Source of the DNA: JBCDLI01 sp038745535
GTDB lineage: Bacteria; Pseudomonadota; Alphaproteobacteria; Rhizobiales; Rhizobiaceae
Length of the DNA stretch: 23,700 nucleotides
Assembly: GCA_038745535.1 (NCBI GenBank)
Contig: JBCDLI010000041.1
Location: 1 to 23,700, forward strand
Reading direction: 5' to 3'
This document shows positions 1-8,073 of the stretch, piece by piece (the first letter of the stretch is position 1; the number at the start of each line of letters is the position of its first letter). The notes beneath the pieces were generated by a model. The model made no database searches. It had not been told where the DNA came from and saw only the letters and a program-made list of their open reading frames with translations. Made by a program: the position numbers and the translations under genes.

Positions 1-10
1 CGGGACTGCG

Positions 11-1285
11 ATGCTTGATCGTGTGAAAGACATCCATGAGACGATGACGCAAATCGGCGTCAACGCACGCAATGCATCGACACAATTGGCCATGGCGAAA
101 ACAGCAACGAAAGACGCTGCGTTGCGCGCGATGGCAGACGCTATTGTCGCCAATATGGATACCATTTTGCAGGCCAACGCGCTCGACATGGAAGCTGCGA
201 GGAGCGCTAACATCAGCGGCTCTTTTCTTGATCGACTGCAACTGGATAACGAACGTGTGGCCGCAATCGCTGAGGGCATACGCGCAATCGCCGACCTGAA
301 AGATCCTGTCGGAGACGTAATCTCGGAATGGTCACGCCCCAATGAACTGCAAATCTCGCGCGTTCGCACACCTCTTGGCGTCATCGGGGTGGTCTATGAA
401 AGCCGTCCTAATGTTACCGCTGACGCGGGCGCGCTGTGTCTCAAAGCGGGCAACGCAGTCATTTTGCGCGGCGGCTCCGACTCAACCCAATCCTCACAGG
501 CAATTCATGCGTGCCTTCAGCAAGGTCTCGCCAAGACAGGCTTGCCGCTGGATGCAATCCAATTGGTTCCCACTACGGACCGCGCAGCCGTTGGCGAAAT
601 GCTCTCGGGCCTAGGTGGGAACATTGATGTAATCGTCCCTCGCGGAGGTCGAAGCCTCGTTGAACGGGTACAAACCGATGCGCGTGTGCCGGTATTCGCG
701 CATCTTGAGGGCCTATGCCACATCTACGTGGACGCGAGTGCTGAGCTTGAAATGGCCGTCGATATCGTCGTGAATTCGAAGCTCCGACGCACAGGGATCT
801 GCGGCGCAGCCGAGACACTGCTTATTGATCGCGCCGTTGCAGAAACTCACCTCGTTCCAATTCTAGATACCCTGCATGAAAACGGATGCGAAATCCGGGG
901 CAGCGAAACGGTGAAATCACTGTGGCCCAAAGCTAAGCAAGCAACGACGCAAGATTGGGCGACCGAATATCTCGACAGCATTATCTCGGTTGAAATTGTA
1001 GAGGGTATTGGCGGCGCGGTTGGCCACATCGGGAAGTGGTCGTCCAATCATACAGAGGCAGTCATCGCCGAAGATGCAACGGTCGTCGAACGGTTCTTCA
1101 ACGAGGTCGACAGCGCCATTTTGCTTCACAATGCGTCCACGCAGTTCGCCGACGGCGGTGAATTCGGCATGGGCGCAGAGATTGGTATCGCAACCGGCAA
1201 GATGCACGCGCGCGGTCCTGTCGGCGTCGAACAATTGACGTCTTTCAACTACCGGGTTCGCGGCACGGGTCAGACAAGACCTTGA
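11..1285 (+). CDS. proA: Gamma-glutamyl phosphate reductase (glutamate-5-semialdehyde dehydrogenase)
   Basis: ProA catalyses the NADPH-dependent reduction of gamma-glutamyl phosphate to glutamate-5-semialdehyde, the second step of proline synthesis from glutamate, in the cytoplasm. The 424-residue protein is full length for the family. The aldehyde dehydrogenase-type active site is visible as RRTGICGAAETLL, with the catalytic cysteine at residue 264. Other family signatures are VVYESRPNVTADAGALCLK (about 127-145) and a glycine-rich C-terminal part (GGEFGMGAEIGIATGK). The ATG at 11 is the first start visible, but only ten bases precede it, so its ribosome binding site cannot be judged. The stop overlaps the TTG start of nadD by four bases, so the two are probably translationally coupled. 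In related genomes obg and proB usually lie upstream, outside this window. Confidence 0.96.
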   Translation: MLDRVKDIHETMTQIGVNARNASTQLAMAKTATKDAALRAMADAIVANMDTILQANALDMEAARSANISGSFLDRLQLDNERVAAIAEGIRAIADLKDPVGDVISEWSRPNELQISRVRTPLGVIGVVYESRPNVTADAGALCLKAGNAVILRGGSDSTQSSQAIHACLQQGLAKTGLPLDAIQLVPTTDRAAVGEMLSGLGGNIDVIVPRGGRSLVERVQTDARVPVFAHLEGLCHIYVDASAELEMAVDIVVNSKLRRTGICGAAETLLIDRAVAETHLVPILDTLHENGCEIRGSETVKSLWPKAKQATTQDWATEYLDSIISVEIVEGIGGAVGHIGKWSSNHTEAVIAEDATVVERFFNEVDSAILLHNASTQFADGGEFGMGAEIGIATGKMHARGPVGVEQLTSFNYRVRGTGQTRP

Positions 1286-1914
1286 GCGACGTCACTGCGG
1301 GTTTGCCGCAGAGCTACTTGCGGATGCCAATGGTGCAACCCGGAATGCGGGTTGGGCTTTTCGGCGGCACTTTTGACCCCCCGCACGAGGGACATCTGCT
1401 GGTCGCTGAATTGGCATTTCAGCGGCTTCAACTCGACCAGCTTTGGTGGATCGTCACGCCCGGCAATCCGCTTAAAGATCATTCCGGTCTCGCGTCTCTT
1501 CAGAAGCGAATTGCCCAATGCGAAGAGTTCGTCGGGGACCCGCGCGTAAAAGTCACCGCATTCGAGGTCTCCTACGGCGTTAATTACACAGCAGAAACGC
1601 TTACGACCGTGAAGGCGCGTAACCCCGGCGTTGATTTTGTCTGGATCATGGGCGCTGACAATCTTGCCGGTTTTCACCGCTGGCAGAAGTGGCGCGAAAT
1701 CGCTAGCACATTCCCGATCGCGGTCATTGATCGTCCGGGCTCCACCCTGTCTTACTTGAATTCGCCGATGGCCCGGGCTTTTGATCACGCGCGTGTTCGT
1801 GAAGCAGATGCATCCTTGTTGGCGTCGCTGAAAGCGCCGGCTTGGTGCTTCATCCATGGCCCCCGATCGCCCCTGTCTTCATCCGCATTACGACGCGCCG
1901 CCGGGCGGAGCTAA
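1282..1914 (+). CDS. nadD: Nicotinate-nucleotide adenylyltransferase
   Basis: NadD transfers AMP from ATP to nicotinate mononucleotide to make deamido-NAD, in the cytoplasm. The 210-residue protein has the nucleotidyltransferase motif GGTFDPPHEGH at residues 28-38, with the two HxGH histidines at 35 and 38. It also has GADNLAGFHRWQKW in the middle and a C-terminal SSSALR, equivalent to the ISSTxIR motif. The N-terminal extension of about 24 residues before the Rossmann core is normal for rhizobial NadD. The start is TTG at 1282, inside the proA stop (TTGA overlap). ATG codons at 1324 and 1330 are in-frame alternatives that would still keep the core intact. The last C-terminal residues are short after the SSS motif but nothing essential is missing. 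Confidence 0.94.
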   Translation: MSDVTAGLPQSYLRMPMVQPGMRVGLFGGTFDPPHEGHLLVAELAFQRLQLDQLWWIVTPGNPLKDHSGLASLQKRIAQCEEFVGDPRVKVTAFEVSYGVNYTAETLTTVKARNPGVDFVWIMGADNLAGFHRWQKWREIASTFPIAVIDRPGSTLSYLNSPMARAFDHARVREADASLLASLKAPAWCFIHGPRSPLSSSALRRAAGRS

Positions 1915-1948
1915 GATAAAGTCAGTACGACTGTCTTGAAATTTACAC

Positions 1949-1980
1949 CTCGCCATGGCTATCTCTCCATCGTTGGCGAG
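1949..1980. repeat. Inverted repeat between nadD and rsfS
   Basis: CTCGCCA at 1949-1955 pairs perfectly with TGGCGAG at 1974-1980, giving a 7-bp stem with an 18-nt loop. A second inner pairing (ATGG 1955-1958 with CCAT 1967-1970) is possible. No run of T follows, so it is not a standard intrinsic terminator. It may be a transcript hairpin in the 104-base gap before rsfS. The function is unknown. Confidence 0.35.
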
Positions 1981-2018
1981 TATTCGCCACTTTGTTGTTC
2001 ATCTTGGAAAGGAACCAC

Positions 2019-2429
2019 TTGCGAACAACGTCAGCAAAGGAGGCGGTGACGTCGCCTTCATCATCGGCAGATAACAGCGAAGCTGTTGGTAGCCGGATAC
2101 TCAACACGGTTGTGGCATGCTTGGAAGAAGCGAAAGCCGAAGACCTTGTTCAAATTGACATCCAAGGAAAATCAGCGCTTGCCGATTATATGGTCATCGC
2201 CTCTGGGCGTTCGAACCGTCACGTCGGTGCGATCTGCGATCAGCTGTTGCGCGCCCTCAAAGAGGACAAATCCGGCTCGGTTCGGGTAGAAGGTCTTTCG
2301 CAGGGCGACTGGGTGCTCATCGACGCCGGCGACGTCGTTATCCACGTTTTCCGGCCGGAAGTCCGCGATTTCTACGCTCTGGAGAAGATGTGGTCAGAGC
2401 CAGATCACCGGTCCGACACTGTTCATTGA
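2019..2429 (+). CDS. rsfS: Ribosomal silencing factor RsfS
   Basis: RsfS (Iojap/YbeB family) binds ribosomal protein uL14 on the 50S subunit and blocks subunit joining under nutrient limitation. The conserved core runs from ILNTVVACLEEAKAEDLVQ to the C-terminus and includes the DYMVIASGRSNRHV segment, EGLSQGDWVLIDAGDVVIHVF and the FYALEKMW tail. I chose TTG at 2019 because AGGA at 2010-2013 lies five bases upstream; this gives 136 residues. Further TTG codons at 1992, 1995 and 2004 are open in the same frame but lack a good ribosome binding site. The residues ahead of the core (roughly 1-24, Ser/Thr/Ala-rich) look like a disordered tail, as is usual in rhizobial homologues. The nadD-rsfS-rlmH order is widely conserved in bacteria. 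Confidence 0.93.
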   Translation: MRTTSAKEAVTSPSSSADNSEAVGSRILNTVVACLEEAKAEDLVQIDIQGKSALADYMVIASGRSNRHVGAICDQLLRALKEDKSGSVRVEGLSQGDWVLIDAGDVVIHVFRPEVRDFYALEKMWSEPDHRSDTVH

Positions 2430-2480
2430 TCGCACTTAAGCTCAACTGAGCCTGACTGCTAAAGCTGGTGGAGCGTTGGC

Positions 2481-2966
2481 ATGAAGCTCGTTATCGCTTG
2501 CATCGGGCGGATGAAGTCGGGTCCGGAAAAAGAGCTTTTTGAGCGCTATATCGAGCGCGCACAAAAATCCGGTCGCGCGTTGGGATATAAATCTATCTCC
2601 GTTTCAGAAACGAGCGAAGATCGTGCCGTCGATGCCACTCATCGGAAGCGGAACGAAGCGGCTGCTCTGCTCTCGCCGGTGACTGACAATCAATCGCGTC
2701 TTGTTGTGTTCGATGAGCACGCGCCAAGCCTCTCTTCTCCTGCATTCTCAAAAAAACTAACAAATTGGAAGGACGGCGGCGTACCGTCCACCGTGTTCGC
2801 TATTGGCGGACCGGACGGCTTGGACGAAAACGTTCGGCAACAGGCAGACCTTGAAGTCTCGTTTGGCAGGCTAACCATGCCCCATCAAATCGTACGCGTT
2901 CTCGTCGCAGAACAGCTTTACCGCGCCATTTCGATTGAAGCCGGCCATCCCTATCATCGAGAATAA
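2481..2966 (+). CDS. rlmH: 23S rRNA pseudouridine-1915 N3-methyltransferase RlmH
   Basis: RlmH is a SPOUT-class methyltransferase that uses S-adenosylmethionine to methylate N3 of pseudouridine 1915 in helix 69 of 23S rRNA, on the assembled 70S ribosome. At 161 residues it matches the family length. The knotted SAM site is visible as FAIGGPDG (106-113), and the C-terminal signature runs through RLTMPHQIVRVLVAEQLYRA (130-149) to the terminal HPYH at 156-159. The ATG at 2481 is preceded by GGTGGAG at 2467-2473, seven bases away. It follows rsfS by 51 bases, and the pair acts on the same ribosomal subunit. Confidence 0.96.
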   Translation: MKLVIACIGRMKSGPEKELFERYIERAQKSGRALGYKSISVSETSEDRAVDATHRKRNEAAALLSPVTDNQSRLVVFDEHAPSLSSPAFSKKLTNWKDGGVPSTVFAIGGPDGLDENVRQQADLEVSFGRLTMPHQIVRVLVAEQLYRAISIEAGHPYHRE

Positions 2967-3020
2967 CAGCGGAGCGACATATCAATAACCAATTTCGCTT
3001 TATGGTCGCAGTGATTCGAA

Positions 3021-4442
3021 TTGGGATTGCCACCTTTGTACCTTGCACGCGCTGCAATACTTGGTCTGTCGGCCGCCGCCTTAGCGGCGAGCGCCAGCTC
3101 TGGCATCGCCCAAGAAACTAAAAACACCGCGATCATTGAGCGGCAGGAACGCATCAACGAGGGCACGCCCGCCTTACAGCAGATTGTTCGCGAGAGATCA
3201 CTTTCACTGCAACGTGCCGAGGAGCTTGAAGCGGAAATCAATGCGATAAAGAGAGACCGCACCGCAATCACGAATGCGCTCATTCAGGCCGCAAAAACGG
3301 AGCGCCAACTCACCGATGAAGTCGTTGCAATCGAAGGGCGGGTGGGCGACCTAACGGTGCAGGTAGACGATATCCGCGTTAGTTTGCGCGAGCGGCGTGC
3401 GCTCTTCGCCGAAGTTTTAGCCGCACTTCAACGGATGGGTCTAAACCCGCCGCCTGCACTTCTTGTGAAGCCGGATGACGCGCTGTCTTCGGTCCGTTCT
3501 TCCATTTTGCTAGCGGCAGTTGTGCCGGAGATGAGGACACAAACGCGGATTCTACTCCAGGACATCAACGATCTTGCTGATCTTCGGGCCTCGCTTGAAG
3601 CTGAACAGATCTCTCTTGAAGCGCGGCGGATTAAGCAAGAAGAAGAGCAGGTCAGGCTTGAGCTGCTTGCAAGCGAACGCCGAGCGCTTGAAGACCGAAC
3701 GCTGGATGAATTGGCCGAAGAACAACGCCGTGCGGCACAGTTGGCGGCGGAAGCGGAGAACCTCCAGCGGCTCATTGAGAGACTACAGGCCGAAATTGAC
3801 GAAGAGCGGCGAGCGCAGGAACTTGCAAGAAAAGCAGCAGAGGACGCCCGACGCGCCGCGGAAGCCGAAGCGGAGCGCAAACGTTTGGAAGCGCTGCAAG
3901 CCGAACGCGAAGAGGAGCGTCGCCGCGCGGAGCTCGCAGCACAAGCAGCACGTCAACGGGCGCAAGCCCTGCGAAGGGCCGAAGAACTTGAAGCGTCACG
4001 CCCGAGACTGCAGTCAAACACACCCTTCCCGCAGTTGGTTGGCCAGCTCTCTCGACCCGTCGGTGGGACATTCATAACAAGATTTGGCGAGCGCGACGGG
4101 CTTGGAAGTATTTCCAATGGAGAAACAATCGACACGCGCGTTGGCGCGATTGTGACCGCTCCAGCAGACGGCACGGTATTGTATGCCGGACCTTTTCGCG
4201 CTTATGGTCAATTGTTGATTTTGGACGCAGGCGAAGCACACCACGTAGTGCTCGCAGGAATGGCGGAATTGGACGTTTCAGCAGGCAATCAGGTTCTTAC
4301 CGGTGAGCCGGTGGGCCGGATGGGCGCAGTGAGACTAGCCAGTGTTTCTGCCGCTGCGCTTCAAACAGACAACCCGAAGCTCTATGTTGAGTTTCGACGG
4401 AATGGACGTCCGATCGACCCTAAACCCTGGTGGTCGAGATGA
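3021..4442 (+). CDS. envC: EnvC-like murein hydrolase activator (coiled coil plus degenerate LytM/M23 domain)
   Basis: The predicted protein has 473 residues. It starts with a signal-peptide-like hydrophobic stretch ending near GIAQ (about residue 31). A long Glu/Arg/Ala-rich coiled coil follows (about 35-330), and then a LytM/M23 domain (about 340-473). The metal ligands of active M23 peptidases are not kept. The HxH pair is replaced by K453-L-Y455 in PKLYVEFRRNG, and the first HxxxD histidine is absent in SNGETID. The same kind of loss (LYFEIRR) is found in E. coli EnvC, which activates amidases at the septum rather than cutting peptidoglycan itself, so I infer an activator role. The start is uncertain. 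No ATG is in frame; TTG codons at 3021, 3027 and 3036 are all possible, with only a weak GGGA before 3036. The gene sits 54 bases after rlmH and 29 before ctpA. Confidence 0.85.
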   Translation: MGLPPLYLARAAILGLSAAALAASASSGIAQETKNTAIIERQERINEGTPALQQIVRERSLSLQRAEELEAEINAIKRDRTAITNALIQAAKTERQLTDEVVAIEGRVGDLTVQVDDIRVSLRERRALFAEVLAALQRMGLNPPPALLVKPDDALSSVRSSILLAAVVPEMRTQTRILLQDINDLADLRASLEAEQISLEARRIKQEEEQVRLELLASERRALEDRTLDELAEEQRRAAQLAAEAENLQRLIERLQAEIDEERRAQELARKAAEDARRAAEAEAERKRLEALQAEREEERRRAELAAQAARQRAQALRRAEELEASRPRLQSNTPFPQLVGQLSRPVGGTFITRFGERDGLGSISNGETIDTRVGAIVTAPADGTVLYAGPFRAYGQLLILDAGEAHHVVLAGMAELDVSAGNQVLTGEPVGRMGAVRLASVSAAALQTDNPKLYVEFRRNGRPIDPKPWWSR

Positions 4443-4471
4443 AAACGGACCGTGAAAGAGGACGAATGAGC

Positions 4472-5800
4472 ATGTATCGCAAGGCTTCCCTCGTATTTGC
4501 TGGCGCTATTTTGGGCGCGGTTGGAACGATTGGCGCTTCCCAGGTTTTGAAAGCTCCGCAGGCGAACGCCGCGGGTAGCGAGACCTATCGCCAACTGGCA
4601 ATCTTTGGCGACATTTTTGAGCGCGTACGTGCCAGCTATGTCGAACAACCCGATGACCGCGATCTGGTGAAGAGCGCCATCGGTGGCATGCTTTCGTCGC
4701 TCGATCCGCACTCGGCATATCTTGACCCCGATGATGCACAGGAGATGCAGACCCAAACTCGCGGCGAGTTCGGTGGTTTGGGAATAGAAGTGACGATGGA
4801 GAACGAGCTTGTGAAAGTCGTCGCTCCGATGTTTGGAACGCCCGCGGAAGATGCTGGCGTGCTTGCTGGTGACTTTATTTCCAAGATCGATGGCGACGAG
4901 GTTCGCGGCCTTTCGCTGCAGCAAGCAGTCGAAAAGATGCGCGGCCCGGTAAAAACCCCGATCGTTTTAGAGATCATCCGTGAAGGCCGAACCGAGCCTC
5001 TCGAAGTCACTATCATTCGCGACATTATCAAAGTTCAGGCGGTGAAGTGGCGAACCGAAGGAGATGTGGGCTACATGCGCGTGACCACATTCAGCCAGCA
5101 GACCTATGATGATCTGCGCGCCGCAATTGAAGAGCTGGAGACGGAATCCAACGGTGAATTGACCGGATACGTGCTCGACCTTCGCCTCAACCCCGGTGGC
5201 CTTCTTGATCAAGCGATCAATGTGTCGGACGCGTTTTTGGAAGAGGGCCTGATTGTATCTACCCGCGGTCGTGACGATGGCGATTCCCGACGCTTCTCTG
5301 CGCGTGACGGCGATCTGGTCGAAGGCAAGCCAATGGTGGTTCTAATTAACGGCGGTTCAGCTTCGGCCTCGGAGATCGTTGCAGGCGCGTTACAAGATCA
5401 CCGCCGTGCAACGGTCATTGGAACCCAGTCTTTCGGAAAGGGGTCGGTCCAGACGATTATCAATCTTGGTGACGCCGGCGCACTGCGGCTCACCACAGCG
5501 CTCTACTACACGCCTGCCGGTGTCTCTATCCAAGGTAAGGGCATCACGCCCGACATTACCGTTGAGCAGACACTGCCAGAAGAACTGCAAGATCGTCGTG
5601 ACGATCTAGAGCGCGGTGAAAGCGATCTTCGCGGTCACATAGAAGGCGAAGAGGAAGACGAAACCGGTTCTGGGTCCATTGCATTCGTTCCGCGCGAAGC
5701 AGAAGACGATGACCAGCTTCAATATGCATTATCTTTGATCCGCGGTGAGGAAACGCATGAAGCGTTTCCACCCGATCCAGCAACGGCATTGCCGAACTAA
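4472..5800 (+). CDS. ctpA: S41 family carboxy-terminal processing protease
   Basis: CtpA-type proteases cut periplasmic proteins near their C-termini; some control peptidoglycan hydrolases. The 442-residue protein has an N-terminal hydrophobic segment (about 5-26), which is a signal peptide or anchor. The conserved LDPHSAYLDP follows, then a PDZ domain (about 100-180) beginning after RGEFGGLGIEV, then the S41 core. The Ser-Lys dyad is S298 in GGSASASEI and K323 in SFGKGS. The 25-residue spacing equals that in E. coli Prc. The C-terminal tail is acidic (EGEEEDE). I chose ATG 4472 because AGGA (4459-4462) lies nine bases upstream and MYRKASL matches rhizobial starts. ATG 4466 and GTG 4430 are alternatives. 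The gene follows envC closely and is closed by a terminator at 5822. Confidence 0.94.
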   Translation: MYRKASLVFAGAILGAVGTIGASQVLKAPQANAAGSETYRQLAIFGDIFERVRASYVEQPDDRDLVKSAIGGMLSSLDPHSAYLDPDDAQEMQTQTRGEFGGLGIEVTMENELVKVVAPMFGTPAEDAGVLAGDFISKIDGDEVRGLSLQQAVEKMRGPVKTPIVLEIIREGRTEPLEVTIIRDIIKVQAVKWRTEGDVGYMRVTTFSQQTYDDLRAAIEELETESNGELTGYVLDLRLNPGGLLDQAINVSDAFLEEGLIVSTRGRDDGDSRRFSARDGDLVEGKPMVVLINGGSASASEIVAGALQDHRRATVIGTQSFGKGSVQTIINLGDAGALRLTTALYYTPAGVSIQGKGITPDITVEQTLPEELQDRRDDLERGESDLRGHIEGEEEDETGSGSIAFVPREAEDDDQLQYALSLIRGEETHEAFPPDPATALPN

Positions 5801-5821
5801 TCTTCGGCACCACCAGACAAC

Positions 5822-5847
5822 GGGCCGTCAGATTTGGCGGCCCTTTT
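5822..5847 (+). terminator. Rho-independent terminator after ctpA
   Basis: GGGCCGTCA (5822-5830) pairs with TGGCGGCCC (5835-5843), a 9-bp stem with one T-G pair and a GATT loop, followed directly by TTTT. It lies 22 bases after the ctpA stop and should end the proA-to-ctpA transcript, at least in part. The next gene starts only about 33 bases later, so the deacetylase gene may depend on read-through or on a promoter that overlaps this region. Confidence 0.8.
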
Positions 5848-5879
5848 GATTCAGGCTTGGCAAGTTGTAGAGCTACGTG

Positions 5880-7139
5880 ATGACCGATCTTAACGCGCCA
5901 TTGAAACCACGAGGAAAGCCCACCCCACAACGACATGGTGCGGCAGGTGGGTCGAGGGCGTCGTTTGGAATTGGCATTCTTGCCATATATGCGTTGATTG
6001 GATTTGGCGCCAACGCTGCCCTGGTTTCGTTTGGCGATGAGCCATTGAGTGCAGCCGAACCCATTGGGCTAGCACAAATTCAGCAGCCAAAACCGTTGAT
6101 CGTCACACCGGCAGAAACGGAAACCGCTGATACCGTGAACACGCGGACCGAAAGCGGGGTTGAGATTGTATACGGTACCGGCGAACAGGTATCACTCGTA
6201 GAGCCCTCGCCGCCCAGTGTTCAAAGTGTTCCCCGACCCCAAAGCCGTCCTGCGGAGAGCGCTACGGAGCGACGGCTGTCTGAAGACGGGCCGAAGATCA
6301 TCTCGGTACGCGATCCGTCCGTTGTCGGGATAGGTCAGCCGTTGGAGGTCGCCCATCTCCCAGACAAAAGCGCGTTGGAGGATACCAATAGCGGCGCAAT
6401 CCCGCGCATATCACCAAACGGCCAAATGCCGATGGACATCTACGCCCGACCATGGAGCGGCGCTGGCGGTAAACGCATTGCACTCGTGATCGGTGGTCTC
6501 GGGCTTTCGCAGACCGGAACGGCCAATGCGATTGAACAATTACCCCCAGAGGTCACACTCGCTTTTGCACCCGATGGAAATAGCCTTAACCGGTGGATGC
6601 GGCAGGCACGACAGAAGGGACACGAAATCCTACTCCAAGTGCCAATGGAGCCCTTTGGCTATCCCAATATCAATCCCGGACCCAATACGCTGCGACTGGC
6701 ATCGTCATCCGAGGCAAACATTGAGAGACTGCACCAATCGCTGGCCAGCCTCACAAATTACACAGGCGTGATGAACTACCTTGGTGGGCGGCTTGCAACA
6801 CAACCAGACGCCATGCGACCCGTGCTTTCCGAGCTCGCAGACCGGGGATTGCTGTTCTTGAACGATGGCTCCATCACCGCAGAGGTTGGGAATTTGGCGA
6901 CCCAAACAGGTACGCGCTATGCCCAATCAAACATCGTCATTGATGCGTCACAGACGTCTGCGGACATTCAAAAACAGCTCCAGTCTTTAGAGGCGTTAGC
7001 AGGTGCAAGGGGCTTTGCGGTGGGAACTGGTTCGGCACTTTCGCTTACTGTCACCGAGGTCACGAAGTGGGCCAATGAAGCCAAAAAACGCGGCATCGAG
7101 TTTGTCGGTGTCGCAGCTATTGCTCGTGGAAATCGGTAA
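5880..7139 (+). CDS. Divergent polysaccharide deacetylase family protein (YibQ type)
   Basis: The 419-residue protein has a basic cytoplasmic N-terminus and one membrane segment (about 29-49). A low-complexity Pro/Glu-rich linker (about 60-180) follows, and then a divergent polysaccharide deacetylase domain (about 195-415). Family features seen are LPPEVTLAFAPDGNSL, GHEILLQVPMEPF, a gapped GVMNYLG and RGLLFLNDGS. Where enzymes of this fold usually carry an Asp pair (IDDLG), this one has IGGLG (204-208). Where NHxG is expected it has N299-Y-L-G. It may therefore be catalytically inactive, though rhizobial relatives look similar. E. coli also carries a member (yibQ) directly after envC, which supports a role in envelope growth. 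ATG 5880 was chosen over the overlapping GTG 5877; no strong ribosome binding site is visible. Confidence 0.88.
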   Translation: MTDLNAPLKPRGKPTPQRHGAAGGSRASFGIGILAIYALIGFGANAALVSFGDEPLSAAEPIGLAQIQQPKPLIVTPAETETADTVNTRTESGVEIVYGTGEQVSLVEPSPPSVQSVPRPQSRPAESATERRLSEDGPKIISVRDPSVVGIGQPLEVAHLPDKSALEDTNSGAIPRISPNGQMPMDIYARPWSGAGGKRIALVIGGLGLSQTGTANAIEQLPPEVTLAFAPDGNSLNRWMRQARQKGHEILLQVPMEPFGYPNINPGPNTLRLASSSEANIERLHQSLASLTNYTGVMNYLGGRLATQPDAMRPVLSELADRGLLFLNDGSITAEVGNLATQTGTRYAQSNIVIDASQTSADIQKQLQSLEALAGARGFAVGTGSALSLTVTEVTKWANEAKKRGIEFVGVAAIARGNR

Positions 7140-7148
7140 GCTTTCCAG

Positions 7149-7655
7149 ATGTCAAAACCCAAAAAACTACCCTATCGACCGTGTGTAGGCATCGTGGTGC
7201 TCAATTCGGAGAATCTGGTTTGGGTGGGCAAGCGCCGCAAGGAAGACAACTCGGAATACTCAGGCGAACCCCTGCTCTGGCAAATGCCCCAGGGTGGTAT
7301 CGACAAGCGGGAAGACCCGTGGACCGCCGCCCAACGTGAACTCTACGAGGAGACAGGCATCAAGTCCTTCTCTTTCATCGAGCAGGCCGGAGACATCATA
7401 CGCTACGATCTGCCAGCCCACATGCAAGGCATTGGTCTTAAAGGGAAATACTGTGGTCAGGAACAGTATTGGTTCGCGGTTCGGTTCGACGGCCACGAAA
7501 GTGAAATCCAGATCAATCCGCCGCCAGATGGTCACACCGCTGAATTTGATGACTGGAAATGGGCACCCATGCATGAACTCCCCGATATGATCGTAGAGTT
7601 CAAACGCCAGGCTTACGTGGAAGTGGTCAATGCGTTTTCACATTTGACCGAGTGA
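7149..7655 (+). CDS. rppH: RNA pyrophosphohydrolase (Nudix)
   Basis: RppH removes pyrophosphate from 5'-triphosphorylated RNA and so triggers RNase E-dependent decay; rhizobial relatives were also described as IalA dinucleoside polyphosphate hydrolases. The 168-residue protein opens with the typical YRPCVGIVVLN. Its Nudix box at 49-71 fits GX5EX7REUXEEXGU, with E55, R63, E64, E67, E68 and G70 all present. Downstream KGKYCGQEQYWFAVRF and the EFDDWKW segment are also family hallmarks. The ATG lies nine bases after the deacetylase stop, so the two are probably co-transcribed. The gene converges on atpC with 11 bases between the stop codons and no terminator hairpin between them. Confidence 0.95.
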   Translation: MSKPKKLPYRPCVGIVVLNSENLVWVGKRRKEDNSEYSGEPLLWQMPQGGIDKREDPWTAAQRELYEETGIKSFSFIEQAGDIIRYDLPAHMQGIGLKGKYCGQEQYWFAVRFDGHESEIQINPPPDGHTAEFDDWKWAPMHELPDMIVEFKRQAYVEVVNAFSHLTE

Positions 7656-7666
7656 TTGCCCAAAAA

Positions 7667-8071
7667 TCAGTGCCCGAGAGCCGTCTTGATTTCAGTCAGA
7701 CGCGCGAGGCGGAACTCCGCGGCTTGTTTGAGGTCTTCTGACTGGGCATCAGCGACATCTTCTTCCGCGTTCTTGATCTGCTGAGCGATGTAAGCGGCAT
7801 CCAACTCAGCAACATTAGTCGCTTCTTCGGCAAGAAGCGTGAAGCCTTCACTGGAAATGTCGGCAAACCCACCACGCACAAAGATCTTCTCGTTGTCGCC
7901 CGATGGCGAGGTGGTCTCCACAATGCCGGGTGCGAGTGTCGTCATCATGGGCGCGTGATTGGCCATGATGGTTAGATAACCTGCAGCGCCGGGAACGACG
8001 ACCTGCGTCACTTGTTCGGAAACCAAAAGCTTTTCGGGTGATACCAGCTCAAAATTGAATGCGTCAGCCAT
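7667..8071 (-). CDS. atpC: ATP synthase F1 epsilon subunit
   Basis: AtpC is the epsilon subunit of the central stalk of F1F0 ATP synthase. It links gamma to the c-ring and inhibits ATP hydrolysis. The 134-residue protein has the N-terminal beta-sandwich (FELVSPEKLLVSEQVTQVVV, then GAAGYLTIMANHAPMMTTL, about 7-50) and a helical C-terminal part (about 90-134). The length is typical of Rhizobiales. The ATG at 8071 is preceded by GATGAGG (minus strand, 8085-8079), which lies inside the last codons of the small membrane-protein gene upstream. The two genes are separated by two bases, so atpC translation is probably coupled to that gene. It is the last gene of the F1 operon. Confidence 0.96.
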   Translation of the reverse strand: MADAFNFELVSPEKLLVSEQVTQVVVPGAAGYLTIMANHAPMMTTLAPGIVETTSPSGDNEKIFVRGGFADISSEGFTLLAEEATNVAELDAAYIAQQIKNAEEDVADAQSEDLKQAAEFRLARLTEIKTALGH

Positions 8072-8073
8072 TC

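Noticed and set aside
1270..1857. 195-codon open frame on the minus strand across nadD
   Set aside because: It lies fully opposite nadD, shows no recognisable domain, and its composition is that of a shadow frame.
3600..3990. Repetitive GCGGAA/GAAGCG-like DNA that could suggest a tandem repeat
   Set aside because: The periodicity follows heptad-like coiled-coil coding and has no fixed repeat unit at DNA level.
3574..4077. Arg/Lys-rich open frames inside the EnvC-like gene
   Set aside because: They are out-of-frame readings of the repetitive Glu/Arg/Ala coiled-coil codons.
4382..4924. 180-codon open frame on the minus strand across the start of ctpA
   Set aside because: It overlaps the conserved ctpA N-terminus and the envC end, with no family pattern or upstream signal.
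7656..7666. Possible bidirectional terminator between rppH and atpC
   Set aside because: Only 11 bases separate the stop codons and no stem can be formed there.
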